Assembly (NCBI GenBank): GCA_021502835.1
Contig: JAKFGP010000002.1
Span: forward strand, 62,001-126,000
Direction of reading: 5' to 3'
DNA length: 64,000 nucleotides
From: Streptomyces thinghirensis
GTDB taxonomy: Bacteria; Actinomycetota; Actinomycetia; Streptomycetales; Streptomycetaceae
A model generated the notes under the pieces. It did no database searches. It saw only the letters and a list, made by a program, of their open reading frames with translations, and was not told the origin of the DNA. Made by a program: the position numbers and the translations under genes. Shown here one piece after another: positions 9,001 through 21,443 of the stretch (positions are counted from its first letter, which is position 1; every line of letters begins with the position of its first letter).

Positions 9001-9882
9001 CTCGTAGGCCTGCCAGAACTCGAAGAAGTTCAGCGTCTCGGCCTTCTTGATCGCCGCGACGACGAGCTGGCGGTCGCCGTTGGGCTTGACCAGGTCGATG
9101 GCGAGGCCGAGGTTGACGTGCGCCGGCTTGATGAGCGTCGGCTTGCCGTCCTTCTCGCCGAACGCGTAGTTCATCGACGGCATGGCCTTGATGGCCTGCA
9201 CCATCGCGTAGCCGATCAGGTGCGTGAAGGAGATCTTCCCGCCCCGGGCGCGCTTGAGGTGGTTGTTGATGACGATGCGGTTGTCGAACAGCAGCTTCAC
9301 CGGGACGGCGCGCACGGACGTGGCCGTGGGCAGCTCCAGCGAGGCGTTCATGTTCTTCGCGACCGCGCGGCGGCCGCGCAGCGTCACCATCTCGGGGCCC
9401 GCGGACCCTCGGCGGCGGTGGCGTCCTTGGCGGGCGCGGCAGCCTTCGCCTGCGGCTTGGCGGCGGGCTTGGCCGGAGCCGGGGCCGGCTTCGCGGCCGG
9501 AGCCGCCGGGGCGGCAGCGGCGGGCTGCGTGGCCGGCTTGGCGGTCGCGGCGGCCTGCTGGGGAGCCGCCGGGGCCTGGGCCGGGGCGGGAGCCTGTGAC
9601 TGCTGCGCCTGCGCCTGCGGCACGGGGAGCGGCCTGGGCGCGCTGCCGGAGTCCGTGCCCGCGCACCGGAGGCGGACTGGCCGTGGCCGCTCCTGGCTTG
9701 TAGTCGGCGAAGAAGTCCCACCAGGCTCGGTCAACGGAATTCGGGTCCTGGAGGTACTGCTGATAGATCTCGTCGACGAGCCACTCGTTGGCACCGAACG
9801 CGGCGGCGGGGTTCTTCTCCACGCTGCCGGCTTGGTCGGTGTCGGTCGAGATGCTCGAGTTACTGGGGGACTGTGGCGACAC
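6036..9882 (-). CDS. kgd: Multifunctional 2-oxoglutarate decarboxylase/dehydrogenase (KGD, E2-E1 fusion)
   Basis: TCA-cycle enzyme that decarboxylates 2-oxoglutarate with thiamine diphosphate. The actinobacterial form fuses an E2 acyltransferase core to the E1 part. Start GTG 9882 gives [14 protein letters not shown], then [27 protein letters not shown] (E1-type N-terminal segment). A long Ala/Pro/Lys linker follows (residues about 60-160), then the acyltransferase domain with [15 protein letters not shown] and the catalytic [16 protein letters not shown] (about residue 375). The E1 domain follows: [44 protein letters not shown] (ThDP/Mg site), [12 protein letters not shown], the TFGQRHAVL and [12 protein letters not shown] stretches. 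It ends [12 protein letters not shown] at TAG 6036-6038. About 1280 residues, normal for the family. Ten or more frame changes are spread along it. Confidence 0.95.
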
Positions 9883-10164
9883 GGCGAGAACCGCCCTCTT
9901 CCGCTTCACAAGATGGTGGACAGCGGGAATCAAGGCTACGCCTCCCGGACCCGGAAGGTCAGACCGGGCCCGTTCATCGTCGCGTAAGTCACATCGCAGA
10001 CCGCGTTTCGGCGCTGGAAATGGCGGGAAACAAGCGAGGTTCTGCTGCGCGTGGGAAGGGGAGACCGGGACCCGGCGCGGAGAAAACGCGGGTCTGTGCC
10101 TGATCACACGTGTCCGTCAGCGCGGACGCCGAGTGGATCTTGAGGCTCCGCTTCGAACCCTACG
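9883..10164. other. Intergenic region between kgd and the sensor kinase
   Basis: No gene is supported here. Both neighbours are on the minus strand, so this should hold the kgd promoter. I see no convincing -10/-35 pair or operator. The kinase stop lies at 10165. Confidence 0.5.
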
Positions 10165-11287
10165 TCAACTCGACGCCGACGGCAGGCCCGGAAGAGTGAT
10201 GAGAATCCGGCAGCCCCGCTCGGATTCGGCCACACCGATCCGGCCGCCGTGCAGATCCACCGCCCAGCGGGCGATCGCCAGGCCGAGCCCGGTGCCGCCG
10301 TCGCTGCCAGGACCGTGCGGCCGGGACACCGAACCCCGGTTGAACCGCTCGAACACCCGGCGCCACTCCGAGCGCGGAATGCCGGGGCCCTCGTCGAGGA
10401 CCTCCAGCCCAGCGACTCCGGCAGCTCCCCGCGCCGCGCCCGGACCGTCACCCGGCCGTGCGGCGGGCTGTGCTTGACCGCGTTGTCGATGAGGTTGGCG
10501 ACGACCTGGTGGATGCGCTCGGGGTCGGCGTGCGCGGTCAGCTCCGGGGGGAAGACGTCGAGGGCCAGGTGCACGTCGGTGCGGGTGTGGCTGCCGGAGC
10601 CGGACGCGAGGCCCGCGCGTGCCGAAGCGACCATGTTGGCCTCCTTCAGCACGCCGGACAGGTACGGCCACACTCGAAGCGCCGCTTGCGCAGCGGTATG
10701 ACGCCGTTGTCCAGGCGGGAGAGGTCCAGCAGCGTCTCCACCAGCCGGCCGAGCCGCTCCGTCTGTCCGAGCGCCGTACGCATGGTCTCCGGATCGGCCT
10801 CGGTGACCCCGTCGACGATGTTCTCCAGCACCGCGCGCAGGCCGGCGATGGGGGTGCGCAGCTCGTGCGAGACGTTCGCCACCAGCTCCTTGCGCTGGAG
10901 GTCCTGGGCCTCCAGGTCGTCGGCCATGCGGTTGATGGTGACGGCCAGGTCGCCCAGCTCGTCGCGGCGGTTCTCGCGCACCCGGCGCGTGTAGTCGCCG
11001 TGCGAGATGGACCGGGCCACGGCGTTCATCTCGTCCAGCGGGGCGGTCAGCCCGTGCGCGACGAACTGCGTGATCAGCAGCGTGGCGATCATCGAGAAGA
11101 CCGTGATGAAGCGCAGCTCCGTCTTGGTGTGCACCGCTATCACCGAGAGACCGGTGGTGATCAGCACCGACGTGACGACCAGCGCGCCCAGTTTGGTCTT
11201 GATCGAGAACGGGCGTACGCCGCCCCAGGGTTCCCCGGTGCTCCGGGGGCCGGGGCTCCTCCGTGCGGCCTCCCGCCCTCGGCTCAT
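10165..11287 (-). CDS. Two-component sensor histidine kinase
   Basis: Membrane sensor of about 370 residues. After a short cytosolic head (MSRGREAAR) come two hydrophobic helices, KLGALVVTSVLITTGLSVIA and FITVFSMIATLLITQFVAHG, with almost no extracellular loop; this suggests it senses something in or near the membrane. A HAMP domain follows (NAVARSISHGDYTRRV), then the HisKA box LVANVSHELRTPIAGLRAVL with the phosphorylated His, the N box QVVANLIDNAVKHSPP, and the G boxes VLDEGPGIP and GTGLGLAIARWAVDLHGG. It ends PGLPSASS at TGA 10165-10167. Its ATG overlaps the response-regulator stop (ATGA), so the pair is co-translated. Frame changes near 10675 and 10390. Confidence 0.9.
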
Positions 11288-12029
11288 GGCGTCGGGGTCT
11301 CCAGCGCGTAGCCCACGCCGTGCACCGTGCGGATGCGCTCGGCCCCGATCTTGCGGCGCAGCGCCTTGATGTGGCTGTCCACGGTCCGGGTGCCGGAGGC
11401 GTCCGCCCAGTCCCACACCTCGGCCAGCAGCTGCTCACGGGAGAGCACCGCGCGCGGGGGTGTTCGCCAGGCAGACCAGCAGGTCGAACTCGGTGGGGGT
11501 CAGGTGCACGTCCTCGCTGCGCACCCGCACCCGGCGCTGCGCGTGGTCGATCTCCAGTTCGCCGAGGCCGGAGGATGTAGCTGCGCGGCGTGGAGGCGGC
11601 CACCACGGCCCGTTCCACCCGGCGCAGCAGTACGTGCACGCGGGCGGCCAGCTCGCGCATCGAGAACGGCTTGGTCATGTAGTCGTGCCGGCGCCCACGC
11701 CGAGCCCGACCAGCATGTCCGTCTCGTCGTCGCGGGCCGTGAGCATCAGCACCGGCACCGGCCGCTGTGCCTGCACGCGCCGGCAGACCTCCAGACCGTC
11801 GAAGCCGGGCAGCATGATGTCGAGGATCAGCAGGTCGGGCTGCCATGCCTCGGCGGTGTCGACCGCGGACGGACCGTCGCCCGCCGTTTGCACCAGGAAC
11901 CCCTCGGCGCGGAGGCGGGTCGCGATGGCGTCCACGATCGTCTGGTCGTCCTCGACCACCAGCACCCAGCCGCTGCGCGCCCGGAGTAGCCGTCGCCGTG
12001 CCGTTGTGGGAGGTCTGTGTCTGCTCCAT
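11284..12029 (-). CDS. OmpR-family response regulator
   Basis: Partner of the kinase that overlaps it by four bases. MEQTQTSHNGTATA at ATG 12029 leads into the receiver domain: VLVVEDDQTIVDAIATRL (acidic pocket), DLLILDIMLPGFDGLEV with the phosphorylated Asp, VPVLMLTARDDETD, and the conserved Lys in DDYMTKPFSMRELAARV. The C-terminal winged helix can be followed in pieces (EVDLLVCL-like, LSREQLLAEVWDWAD, TRTVDSHIKALRRKIG, RIRTVHGVGYALE) to the end at 11284. Frame changes near 11985, 11690, 11575 and 11460. The targets cannot be read from the sequence. Confidence 0.88.
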
Positions 12030-12143
12030 CGCCCGCCCCTGAAGTGTGCTTTCCGGAATCCGTGGGGTGATCCCATGGCTGCGCTTGACGCTTGAATGAT
12101 CCCGCGTCAGAGCAGCAGCGTACGGGGAGTCACCGCGCCTTTG

Positions 12144-12845
12144 CTATCCAGGCCCGACGCCGAGGTGGACGACGTCCGGAACGCCCCGGGCAACGGGGAT
12201 CTCTTCGGTACGCACCTGCTGGAACCCGGCATTACGCAAGGTTTCTTCGAATTCCGGAGAGGGCTGCGCAGACCATACGGCAAGCACCCCGCCGGGCCTC
12301 AACAGCCGTGCGCAGCCCGCCAGTCCGGCCGGCGCGTACAGCCCGTCGTTGCCCTCGGTGACGGTCCAGCCGGGGCCGTTGTCGATGTCGAGGCAGAGCG
12401 CGTCGTACGTGTCGGATGTCTCATTGACGTATTCGAGGAGATCCGCTCCCACGATCTTCGTGCGCGGATCGGCCAGCGCTGCACGCGGACGAGCGCGCCA
12501 GCGGTCCGCCCCGGTGCCAGTCGATGATGGCGCGCTCGCGCTCGACGACCGCGATCCGGCCCCCAGCGGGGGTCGGCGGCCGCGTGGCGCGAGCGAGAAA
12601 CCGACGCCGAGTCCCCCGATGAGGAGGTGGGGCGCACCCGCCCGCCGGACGCGGTGAGCGGCGTCGGCCGCCGCGTCGACCAGCCGCCGCTCCGAACGCC
12701 CGTCGGAGGTGTCCATTAGGAAGCAGCCGTTCGCGATGATCTGCAGCAGCGCCCCGTGCCGGCGCAGGACGACCTCGCCGTGCGGGCCCTCGCGACGGTC
12801 CAGCACTTCGGGGATGTCGTAGGAGTCGTGGGAAGTGGTGGGCAT
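12144..12845 (-). CDS. Spermidine-synthase-like aminopropyltransferase fold protein
   Basis: Protein of about 233 residues with the Rossmann-like methyltransferase/aminopropyltransferase fold. MPTTSHDSYDIPEVLDR and EVVLRRHGALLQIIANGCFLMD form the N-terminal beta part. HLLIGGLGVGFSLA is the nucleotide-type glycine loop, VVERERAIIDWHR ends the next strand, then TYDALCLDIDNGPGW carries the acidic residues and LRPGGVLAVWSAQPSPEF the later strand. It ends VVHLGVGPG at TAG 12144. True polyamine synthases keep several substrate-binding residues I cannot verify here, so a relative of spermidine synthase with unknown substrate is the safest call. Frame changes near 12590 and 12500. It is divergent from lon. 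Confidence 0.75.
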   Translation of the reverse strand: MPTTSHDSYDIPEVLDRREGPHGEVVLRRHGALLQIIANGCFLMDTSDGRSERRLVDAAADAAHRVRRAGAPHLLIGGLGVGFSLAPRGRRPPLGAGSRSSSASAPSSTGTGADRWRARPRAALADPRTKIVGADLLEYVNETSDTYDALCLDIDNGPGWTVTEGNDGLYAPAGLAGCARLLRPGGVLAVWSAQPSPEFEETLRNAGFQQVRTEEIPVARGVPDVVHLGVGPG

Positions 12846-12970
12846 CGGCCCATCCTGGCAGGGGAATGCCGGAGCGCCCGGCCGTGCTCCCGCATACGTG
12901 GCAGCGGCACCCGGGCCCTTGATCGCTCAGAGCGAACACGTGCGGGGGAACAATCGGGGACTCCCTTTCA

Positions 12971-12989
12971 TTGAGTCGATGTAACTCAA
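12971..12989 (+). promoter_or_regulatory. HAIR box (HspR operator) before lon
   Basis: ttgagt-cgatgta-actcaa matches the HspR inverted repeat CTTGAGT-N7-ACTCAAG in both arms except the outermost base of each. It ends 22 bp before the lon ATG. HspR control of lon through a HAIR site is established in Streptomyces; here the site is read directly. Confidence 0.9.
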
Positions 12990-13011
12990 CTTGACTGCCG
13001 AAGGGGAGATC

Positions 13012-15438
<2,427 letters not shown>

Positions 15439-15461
15439 CGGAGGTGACCGGATGAGGTGCG

Positions 15462-15488
15462 GGCCCGGCCCCCTGAGAGGGCCGGGCC
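15462..15488. terminator. Bidirectional terminator between lon and the lysozyme gene
   Basis: ggcccggccc (15462-15471) pairs perfectly with gggccgggcc (15479-15488) around a 7-nt loop. It lies between two converging genes and can serve both. Confidence 0.85.
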
Positions 15489-15505
15489 TTCCCGTACGCC
15501 GTGTG

Positions 15506-16337
15506 TCAGCCGTTCGCGAGCGCCCGGACGCGGTCCAGGGCCCCGTTGAACTTGTTGTGGTCCCCGACCGTGGGCCCGGACGAGGTGTACTGCCACATCG
15601 TGTAGTAGCCCCAGCCGGCCGGCAGCGTGCCCGCGGTCGAGGCGTACCGGGCGATCCACAGCGGGTTGTTCGCCGCGAAAGCCGCCGTAGTTGCCGGTGC
15701 ACTGGGTCCACCAGCTGGTGGCCGTGTAGATCACGGCGTCGCGGCCGGTGCGCGCCTTGTAGGTGTTCAGGAAGTCACGGATCCAGGTGACCATCTGGCT
15801 CTGCGTCTTGCCGTAGCAGGTGGCCCCCGTACGGGTTCCACTCGATGTCCAGCGCGCCCGGCAGCGTCTTGCCGTCGCGGGACCAGCCGCCGCCGTGGTC
15901 GACGAAGTAGTTGGCCTGCGCGGCGCCGCTCGTCGTGTCCGGGGTGGCGAAGTGGTAGGCGCCGCGGATCATGCCGACACGTTGTACGAGCCGTTGTACT
16001 GCTGGGCGAAGTAGGGGTTGGTGTAGTACGTCCCCTCGGTGGCCTTGACGTAGGCCCACTTGACCCCGCTGTTCCACAGGGTCGACCAGGCGACGTTGCC
16101 CTGGTGGCTGGAGACGTCGACGCCCTCCGTCTGGGTGGCGTCGCCCGGAACGGGGTTGCCGTGGCGCCCGTCGTGCTCCAGGACGCCCATACCCATGTGG
16201 GCGGAACCGCGCGGCGGGATGTCGGCGGCCGACGACGCGTGGGCGGGGAGGGTGGCTACCAGGGAGAACGCGGCGAGCAGGATCCCGGTGACGGCGAAGC
16301 GCCGCCCGCGGGCCGATCCGGATCTGTGCACGAGCAT
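15506..16337 (-). CDS. Secreted GH25 lysozyme
   Basis: Cell-wall muramidase of glycoside hydrolase family 25. ATG 16337 has a strong SD (ggaggcacgtc before it). Signal peptide: basic head with GRRFAVTG, hydrophobic [16 protein letters not shown], cleavage after AHA; the twin Arg hints at, but does not prove, Tat export. Mature part: [16 protein letters not shown] with the catalytic Asp region, [40 protein letters not shown], the [14 protein letters not shown] strand with the acidic residues, and [15 protein letters not shown]. The end is read as [10 protein letters not shown] with stop at 15506-15508. Four or so frame changes (near 15830, 15975, 15690). About 275 residues, typical for a single-domain GH25 enzyme. 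Confidence 0.88.
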
Positions 16338-16576
16338 GACGTGCCTCCGATGGCTCGGTGGTGCTCGGTGGGGGATGCGCGAGTGGGGAGAACCCATGGG
16401 TGGCGTGGGCATGCCATTCAGGGGGTTCGGGAAGACGCTACGCACGTAGAACGGGGGGTGGGAAGAGGGGCCGGAAGCTGCCGTTGGTCTAAGCCTGCGA
16501 AATACTTGCCAAGCTGCGGTGATGCCGGCCCGTGGCGGAAACTTTCAGGACCGGAAAAATCGAGGCAGGGGCTGAC

Positions 16577-17070
16577 GTGCGCGAAGACGGGAACGGCGAC
16601 GGTCGCGGAGGCGAATTCGACGCGTCCGGCAGTGGTGTGAACCAACCGGAGTTCCTGGCGCTGGAGCGGGAGTTGACGGTCCTGCTCCGGCGGGCGCGGG
16701 CGAACCGGGGCGAGATGGCCCGCGAAGTCCACCCCGACCTGGAGTCGTCCGCGTACGGCCTTCTCGTCCGGCTCGGCGAGTGCGGCGGGCAGCGGGCCAC
16801 GGAGCTGGCCGCCTACATCGGCGTCGGCAAGGCGACGATGTCCCGTCAGCTGCGCGCGCTGGAGGAACTCGGCCTCGTCGCCCGGCAACCCGACCCCGCC
16901 GACGGCCGCGCCTGGCTGATCACCCTGACCCCGGAGGGCCGGTCGCGCGTCAGCCGGGTGCGGGAGGCGCGCCGCGCACGGTACGCCGGACGGCTCGCCG
17001 ACTGGGACCCGCGCGAGGTCACGGAACTGGCCCGGCTGCTGCGGCAACTGAACCGGGGATGGAGAAGTAG
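16577..17070 (+). CDS. MarR-family transcriptional regulator
   Basis: About 165 residues. After a low-complexity acidic head (VREDGNGDGRGGEF from GTG 16577, SD ggcagggg) comes the winged helix: FLALERELTVLLRRARA, SSAYGLLVRLGECGGQRATE, LAAYIGVGKATMSRQLRALE, LGLVARQPDPADGRAWLITL, TPEGRSRVSRVREARRARY, and the last dimerisation helix EVTELARLLRQLNRG. A one-base change near 17060 is needed for the stop at 17070; otherwise the frame runs on. An alternative upstream start is GTG at 16531. Effector and target are unknown. Confidence 0.85.
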
Positions 17071-17088
17071 GTCCGCGGTCCCCGGCGT

Positions 17089-17881
17089 TCACAGCTCCGC
17101 GTACACCACCGTCGCGTCGTCGTGCGCCTTGCCGCGCCCCAGGAACGCCCGGGCCCCCGCAGCGTCCGCCCGCTCCAGCTCCCGCACCCGGTCCACCAAC
17201 GCCTGGGCGCCCTGCTTCCGTACCAGCGCGAGGCAGTCCGTCCAGTCGCCCTCCCCGAACCTCTCCACCCACCGTGCCGCCCCGTCCGTCAGCGCCGCCA
17301 GCGTCCGCACCTCGTCGCGCGGCAGCACGCCCGTCACCGCCCGCGCCGCCACCGCCGGGTCGGCCGCGGCCGTGAAGAAGCCGCCCTCCTTGTTGCGGAG
17401 GTTGGCGTCGACCAGCGCGTCCGTGGCGAGGGCCGAGCGGGGCAGCCGGGCCAGCCGGTCGTCCAGGACCGCCGTGACCGTGCCGTCGGGGGCCTCCACC
17501 AGCAGGGCCGAGTCCGACAGGGACCAGGTACTCGACGGCGGCGGGGGACCAGCGGGCCAGGACCACGGTTGCCTGCGGAGTCCGTGGGTGAGAAAGGTCA
17601 CAGGTTTCCGTGTGTGCCGCCGAGGTACGAGCGATGGCGCGGGACAGGGCTTCGGCGAGGGGGATTTCCGGGAGTGAAACGGTCAGTTCGGTCAGAGCGC
17701 CACCGAGGTGCGCGGTGAACCAGGGCACGGAATGCAGACACCCCGTCGTACTCCGGGGCGGTGTCACGCCGTCCAGCACGACGAGCGAACCACCCTGTCC
17801 CGAGGCCGGTAGTCCGACACTCGCGAAGTCCTCGTTGGGGTGGTCGGCGAGGCCGGGTTCCGAGACCAGTTCCGTGCGCAT
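17089..17881 (-). CDS. PP2C-like protein phosphatase (SpoIIE/PPM fold)
   Basis: About 260 residues. MRTELVSEPGLADHPNEDFA resembles the PPM start with its Asn-Glu-Asp metal-site motif; GGSLVVLDGVTPP matches the second metal-binding strand (LVVxDG). Next come ATVVLARWSPAAVEYLV, DSALLVEAPDGTVTAVLDDRL and the conserved end KAHDDATVVYAEL, the usual GxDDATVV closing motif that supplies a metal-binding Asp. One frame change near 17525. It probably removes phosphate from Ser/Thr proteins, or may have lost activity; two metal positions fit and the rest cannot be checked. It converges on the MarR gene with an 18-bp gap. Confidence 0.72.
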
Positions 17882-18324
17882 CCAGCCAGTCTGCACGACC
17901 TCTTCACGGCATCCGCAAAAGGCTGGCAACTTCCCCGGGAACGACGCAGGGGTGCAGGTCAGGCGCCTGATTTGGGGTGGAATTCGGCACTCCGGCAACG
18001 CGTGGCGGCGCGCACATTGCCACCGCCCGTCGCAGACGTCCAACCGGCGCGCCGCGCCAGCGCGTCGTACGAGCCGGGGAGAACTTGCTCCCCAACTCCC
18101 CGTCCGGGGTTCACTCCTTCGGGTGGCGGGTCGGATGATGCACGCCCACCGCCCACCGGCACTGGGAGGGTCGGGATCCGGTGGGGTGCCTACCCTGCTC
18201 ACGCGGTCTCCCCGTCCGATGCGCAGTCGGCGGCCGAGGAGCAGCTCAGAGCGTGGCGGAGGGTGCACGCGCCGACCGGCCAGTTGACGGAGCGCACCCG
18301 GGCCCACGGGTACACGAGTCAGGA
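17882..18324. other. Divergent intergenic region (phosphatase / conservon)
   Basis: About 440 bp with no gene I can support. It must contain the promoters of the phosphatase (minus) and of the conservon operon (plus). ggggag-aacttg-ctcccc at 18076-18093 is a perfect 6-bp inverted repeat that could be an operator or small hairpin. Nothing else stands out. Confidence 0.45.
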
Positions 18325-21300
18325 ATGCGAGCACCGGTGCAGAAGACGCGGCCTCGTCGCACAGGCAAGCAGACGGCCCCGCCCGAGCGACGCGGAGCGC
18401 ACCCGGCACCTCCACCCGGCGCCGCCGGAGGCCCCGTCGGCAAGGGCCGTCCGACCCACGTACGCAACCGCCTCATCGCCGCCGTGGCGGTGGTGGCCGC
18501 CGCCGTCGCCGGGGCCGGAGCCCCGTCGGTCGTGGCCGCCTCCGGGCAACTGCACGACTCCCAGGAACTGGTGACGCTCGCCGAGCAGACCCAGGGCGCG
18601 CTGACCCTCGCCCACTCGCTCGCCGACGAGCGGGACGAGGTCACCCCGTACATCGCCGCCGGTCGCCCCGAGTCAAGGCGCCCTCCGAGCAGCGCAGCGC
18701 CCGCGTCGACCGGCAGGTGGAGGAACTGCGCGCCGACACCGACACGCCGGCCTCCCTGCGCGAGGACCTCGACGCCGTGGCGCGCTGCGCCGAGCGGCGC
18801 TCACCGGCAAGAGCACCGCTCTCCAGGCGCACGACGCGTACTCGGAGGCGATCGCCGAACTCCACGCCCTCGCCGAGGAGCTGGCCGAGCAAATGCCGCC
18901 CCGCGCGGTGCCGGCGCGTACGCCCTGGCCGAACTGGACACCGCCGTCCAGCAGGCTGCCGCCACCCGCGGTCTTGCTGCTCGCGGCGCTGAACGTGCCG
19001 AGCGGCACCGAGACCGTCATCGACCCGATCCACGGGCCTGCCGACCGAGACGACCACGTCCTCGGACGCCGACGCGAAGCAGCGCGACGAACTCGCCGCC
19101 GCCGCGCAGCGGCGAGCCCGGGTACGCTCGGACGCCGCCCTCGCAACTTCGCGAGGCGCGCTACGCCCGGGGCAGCTTCGACGCCACGGTCGCCGGCCGG
19201 AGGTCAACTCCGCCGACAAGTACCTCGCCGGTCTCACGGACGAGCCGACGCTCTCCGACGACGACCTCGGCACCAGCACGAAGAGGCTGGACGCCGCGCT
19301 CTCCGCCCGCGTCGACGCGCCATGCGGGGCGCCGGGAGTCCGCCCTCTACGAGAAGCGCACCACGGCCCACTGGAGAAGCTGCTGCGCGACGACGACGTC
19401 ACCGCGCTGGAGGGTCCGGATCGCCGCTCTCGGCGCCCTGATCCTGCTGGCCGTCGGCATCGCCACCGCCATGGCCCGCACCCTGACGCGCCCGCTCTCG
19501 GTGCTGCGCCGCGGCTCGGCCCGGCTGGCCAGCGCGACGGACCCAGGCGGCCGAAGAGCCCGTCGCCTTCACCAGCCGCAACGACGAGTTCGCCCAGGTC
19601 GTCCAGTCCAGGTAACGCCACCTTGCACGCCGCCGCCGCTCGCCGAGCGCGTCCGGCACCCGCTGGAGGCCGACCGCAAGCACCTCGTCGGCCAGCGGCA
19701 AGGAGGACTGGCCGACGCCCGCGAGGGACTGCGCGCCGAACTCGCTGATCCGCCGCCCAGCTGGAGGTGGTGCGCAAGAGCATCGGCTCCACCTTCGTGA
19801 ACCTCGCGCTGCGCACCCTCGGCCTGGTCGAGCGGCAACTCCGCGGTCATCGAGAGCCTGGAGGAGCGTGAGCAGGACCCGGACCGGCTCTCCCACCCTG
19901 TTCAAGCTCGACCACTTCGCCACGGTCATGCGCCGGCGCAGCGAGAACCTCCACGTCCTCGCCGGCACCGAGCACGTCCAGCACAGCGCCCGGACCGGTG
20001 CCGCTGGTCACCGACGTGGTCCGGAGCATGCCGGTCCAGTGAGATCGAGCGGTACGAGCTGCGTCCGCATCGCCGCGCTGCCGCGCGCGCACGTGGCCGG
20101 GTTCGCCGCCGACGACCTCTCCCACCTGCTCGCGGAGCTGATGGAGAACGCCACCTCCTTCTCGCCGCAGGACCTGCCCGTCGAGGTCTCCGGCTGGCTG
20201 CTGGAGAACGGCGAGGTGATGCTCTCCGTCCAGGACGAAGGCATCGGCATAGCCACCAGAGCGGCTCCAGCGGCTCAACGCCCGCCTCACCGACTTCGAC
20301 CCGGAGGCGCCCTACGACCAGGAGGGCGGGGACGGTCTCAGTCAACACAACGTGCGTCGTGGCCCGGCTCTCGCCCGCCGGCACGGGGCGCGCGTGCGGC
20401 TGCGGGAGCAGAAGCAGGGCGGTGTCGCGGCCGTCGTGGTCCTCCCGAACGCCCTGCTCACGGCGGCCCCGCCGGCCGCACTCGCCCCGAGCGTGCCCGT
20501 GTCCGGACGGCACGGGGTCCTACTCCCTGCCGGGTGCCGACGCGGAGGCTAGCTCCAGCGTCCTGCACGGCCGCGCGGAGGAGGGCACGCGAGAGGGGCG
20601 TGGAGCCCGCTGGTCACCTCCGCGGGAACAGGCCCGTACGACGCGCGGAGGCCGACGGGGGCGGAGGGAGCAGGAGAGGGCTGGAGGCGGCACCGGCCCC
20701 GGCGCCCCGCACCCGCACCGGCCGCTCCACTGCCGGCCAGCGCGCCGGCACCGGAGTCGGAGAGGGGACGGAGGGGAGACCGAGCAGACCCGGGGGAGAC
20801 GACCCGGAGTCGGACCCAGGTTGCCCCGGAGTCCGCCCGGGCAGGGAGGCCACCGGAAGTCGCCCCGCCCGGCCGCGACCTCCCCGACGACGCCACGATG
20901 GCCCTCCTGCTGCCGGCACAGGCGCAGGCGCGGGCACCGGAGGAGTCCACACGGAGCCGGCCCCCAGGAGCCCCACCGCGCCCGAGCTTCCCGGACAGCG
21001 CTCCAGGCGGCCATTGTACGCCATCGGCCCCGACGCCCACGACCGCACCCCGGACAAGAACACCGCGCGGGCCGAGGACGCCCCGGAACATCCGGGACCA
21101 CCGAGGCCGGCGAGACCATCGGGACCGGGAGCACCGAGACCACCGGGCCCGGCCGGGAACCACCGAGCCCGTCACCCGAGAAGGGCCTGCCCAAGCGGAC
21201 CCCGAAGCTCAGCACACCCGCGGCAGCTCCACGGCGGCTTCGCCCCTTACCGCGGGTTCCGTCGACGCGGACGCTGCTCCGCCGCCGCCTGGGAGGATTC

Positions 21301-21443
21301 CGCCGGGGGGCGGAGGCCGGTCGCCGCGACGTCGAGGCGGAGATCGCCGAACCGGACCGGTCGGGCCGGGGCGCCGGCCCCGCCGCAACGCGAGGACCAC
21401 CGAAGAAGCCACGGGGGCACTGTCGAGGAGGCTAAGTCGGTGA
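18325..21443 (+). CDS. cvnA: Conservon sensor-like ATPase CvnA (nitrate/nitrite-sensing domain, HAMP, HATPase)
   Basis: Membrane protein related to histidine kinases and first gene of a conservon. MRAPVQKTRPRRTGKQ is a basic head. The first membrane helix is RLIAAVAVVAAAVAGAGAP. The extracytoplasmic NIT-type helical domain follows (DSQELVTLAEQTQGALTLAH, ATRGLLLAALNV in pieces, EARYARGSFDAT). The second helix is IAALGALILLAVGIATAMA, then HAMP (LTRPLSVLRRGSARL), a dimer helix (LVERQLAVIESLEEREQDP, FKLDHFATVMRRRSENLHVL) and the HATPase with DDLSHLLAELMENATSFSPQ and LSVQDEGIGIA. A very long Pro/Arg/Gly-rich tail (about 20530-21430) appears disordered. The stop is probably TGA 21441-21443, overlapping cvnB. 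Frame breaks are dense, so internal residue numbers are approximate. Confidence 0.82.

Noticed and set aside
7732..9987. A 751-residue plus-strand open frame opposite kgd
   Set aside because: It is the antisense shadow of the Kgd coding sequence. Its composition is repetitive Val/Arg/Ala text with no known motif, while the minus strand carries continuous family signatures.
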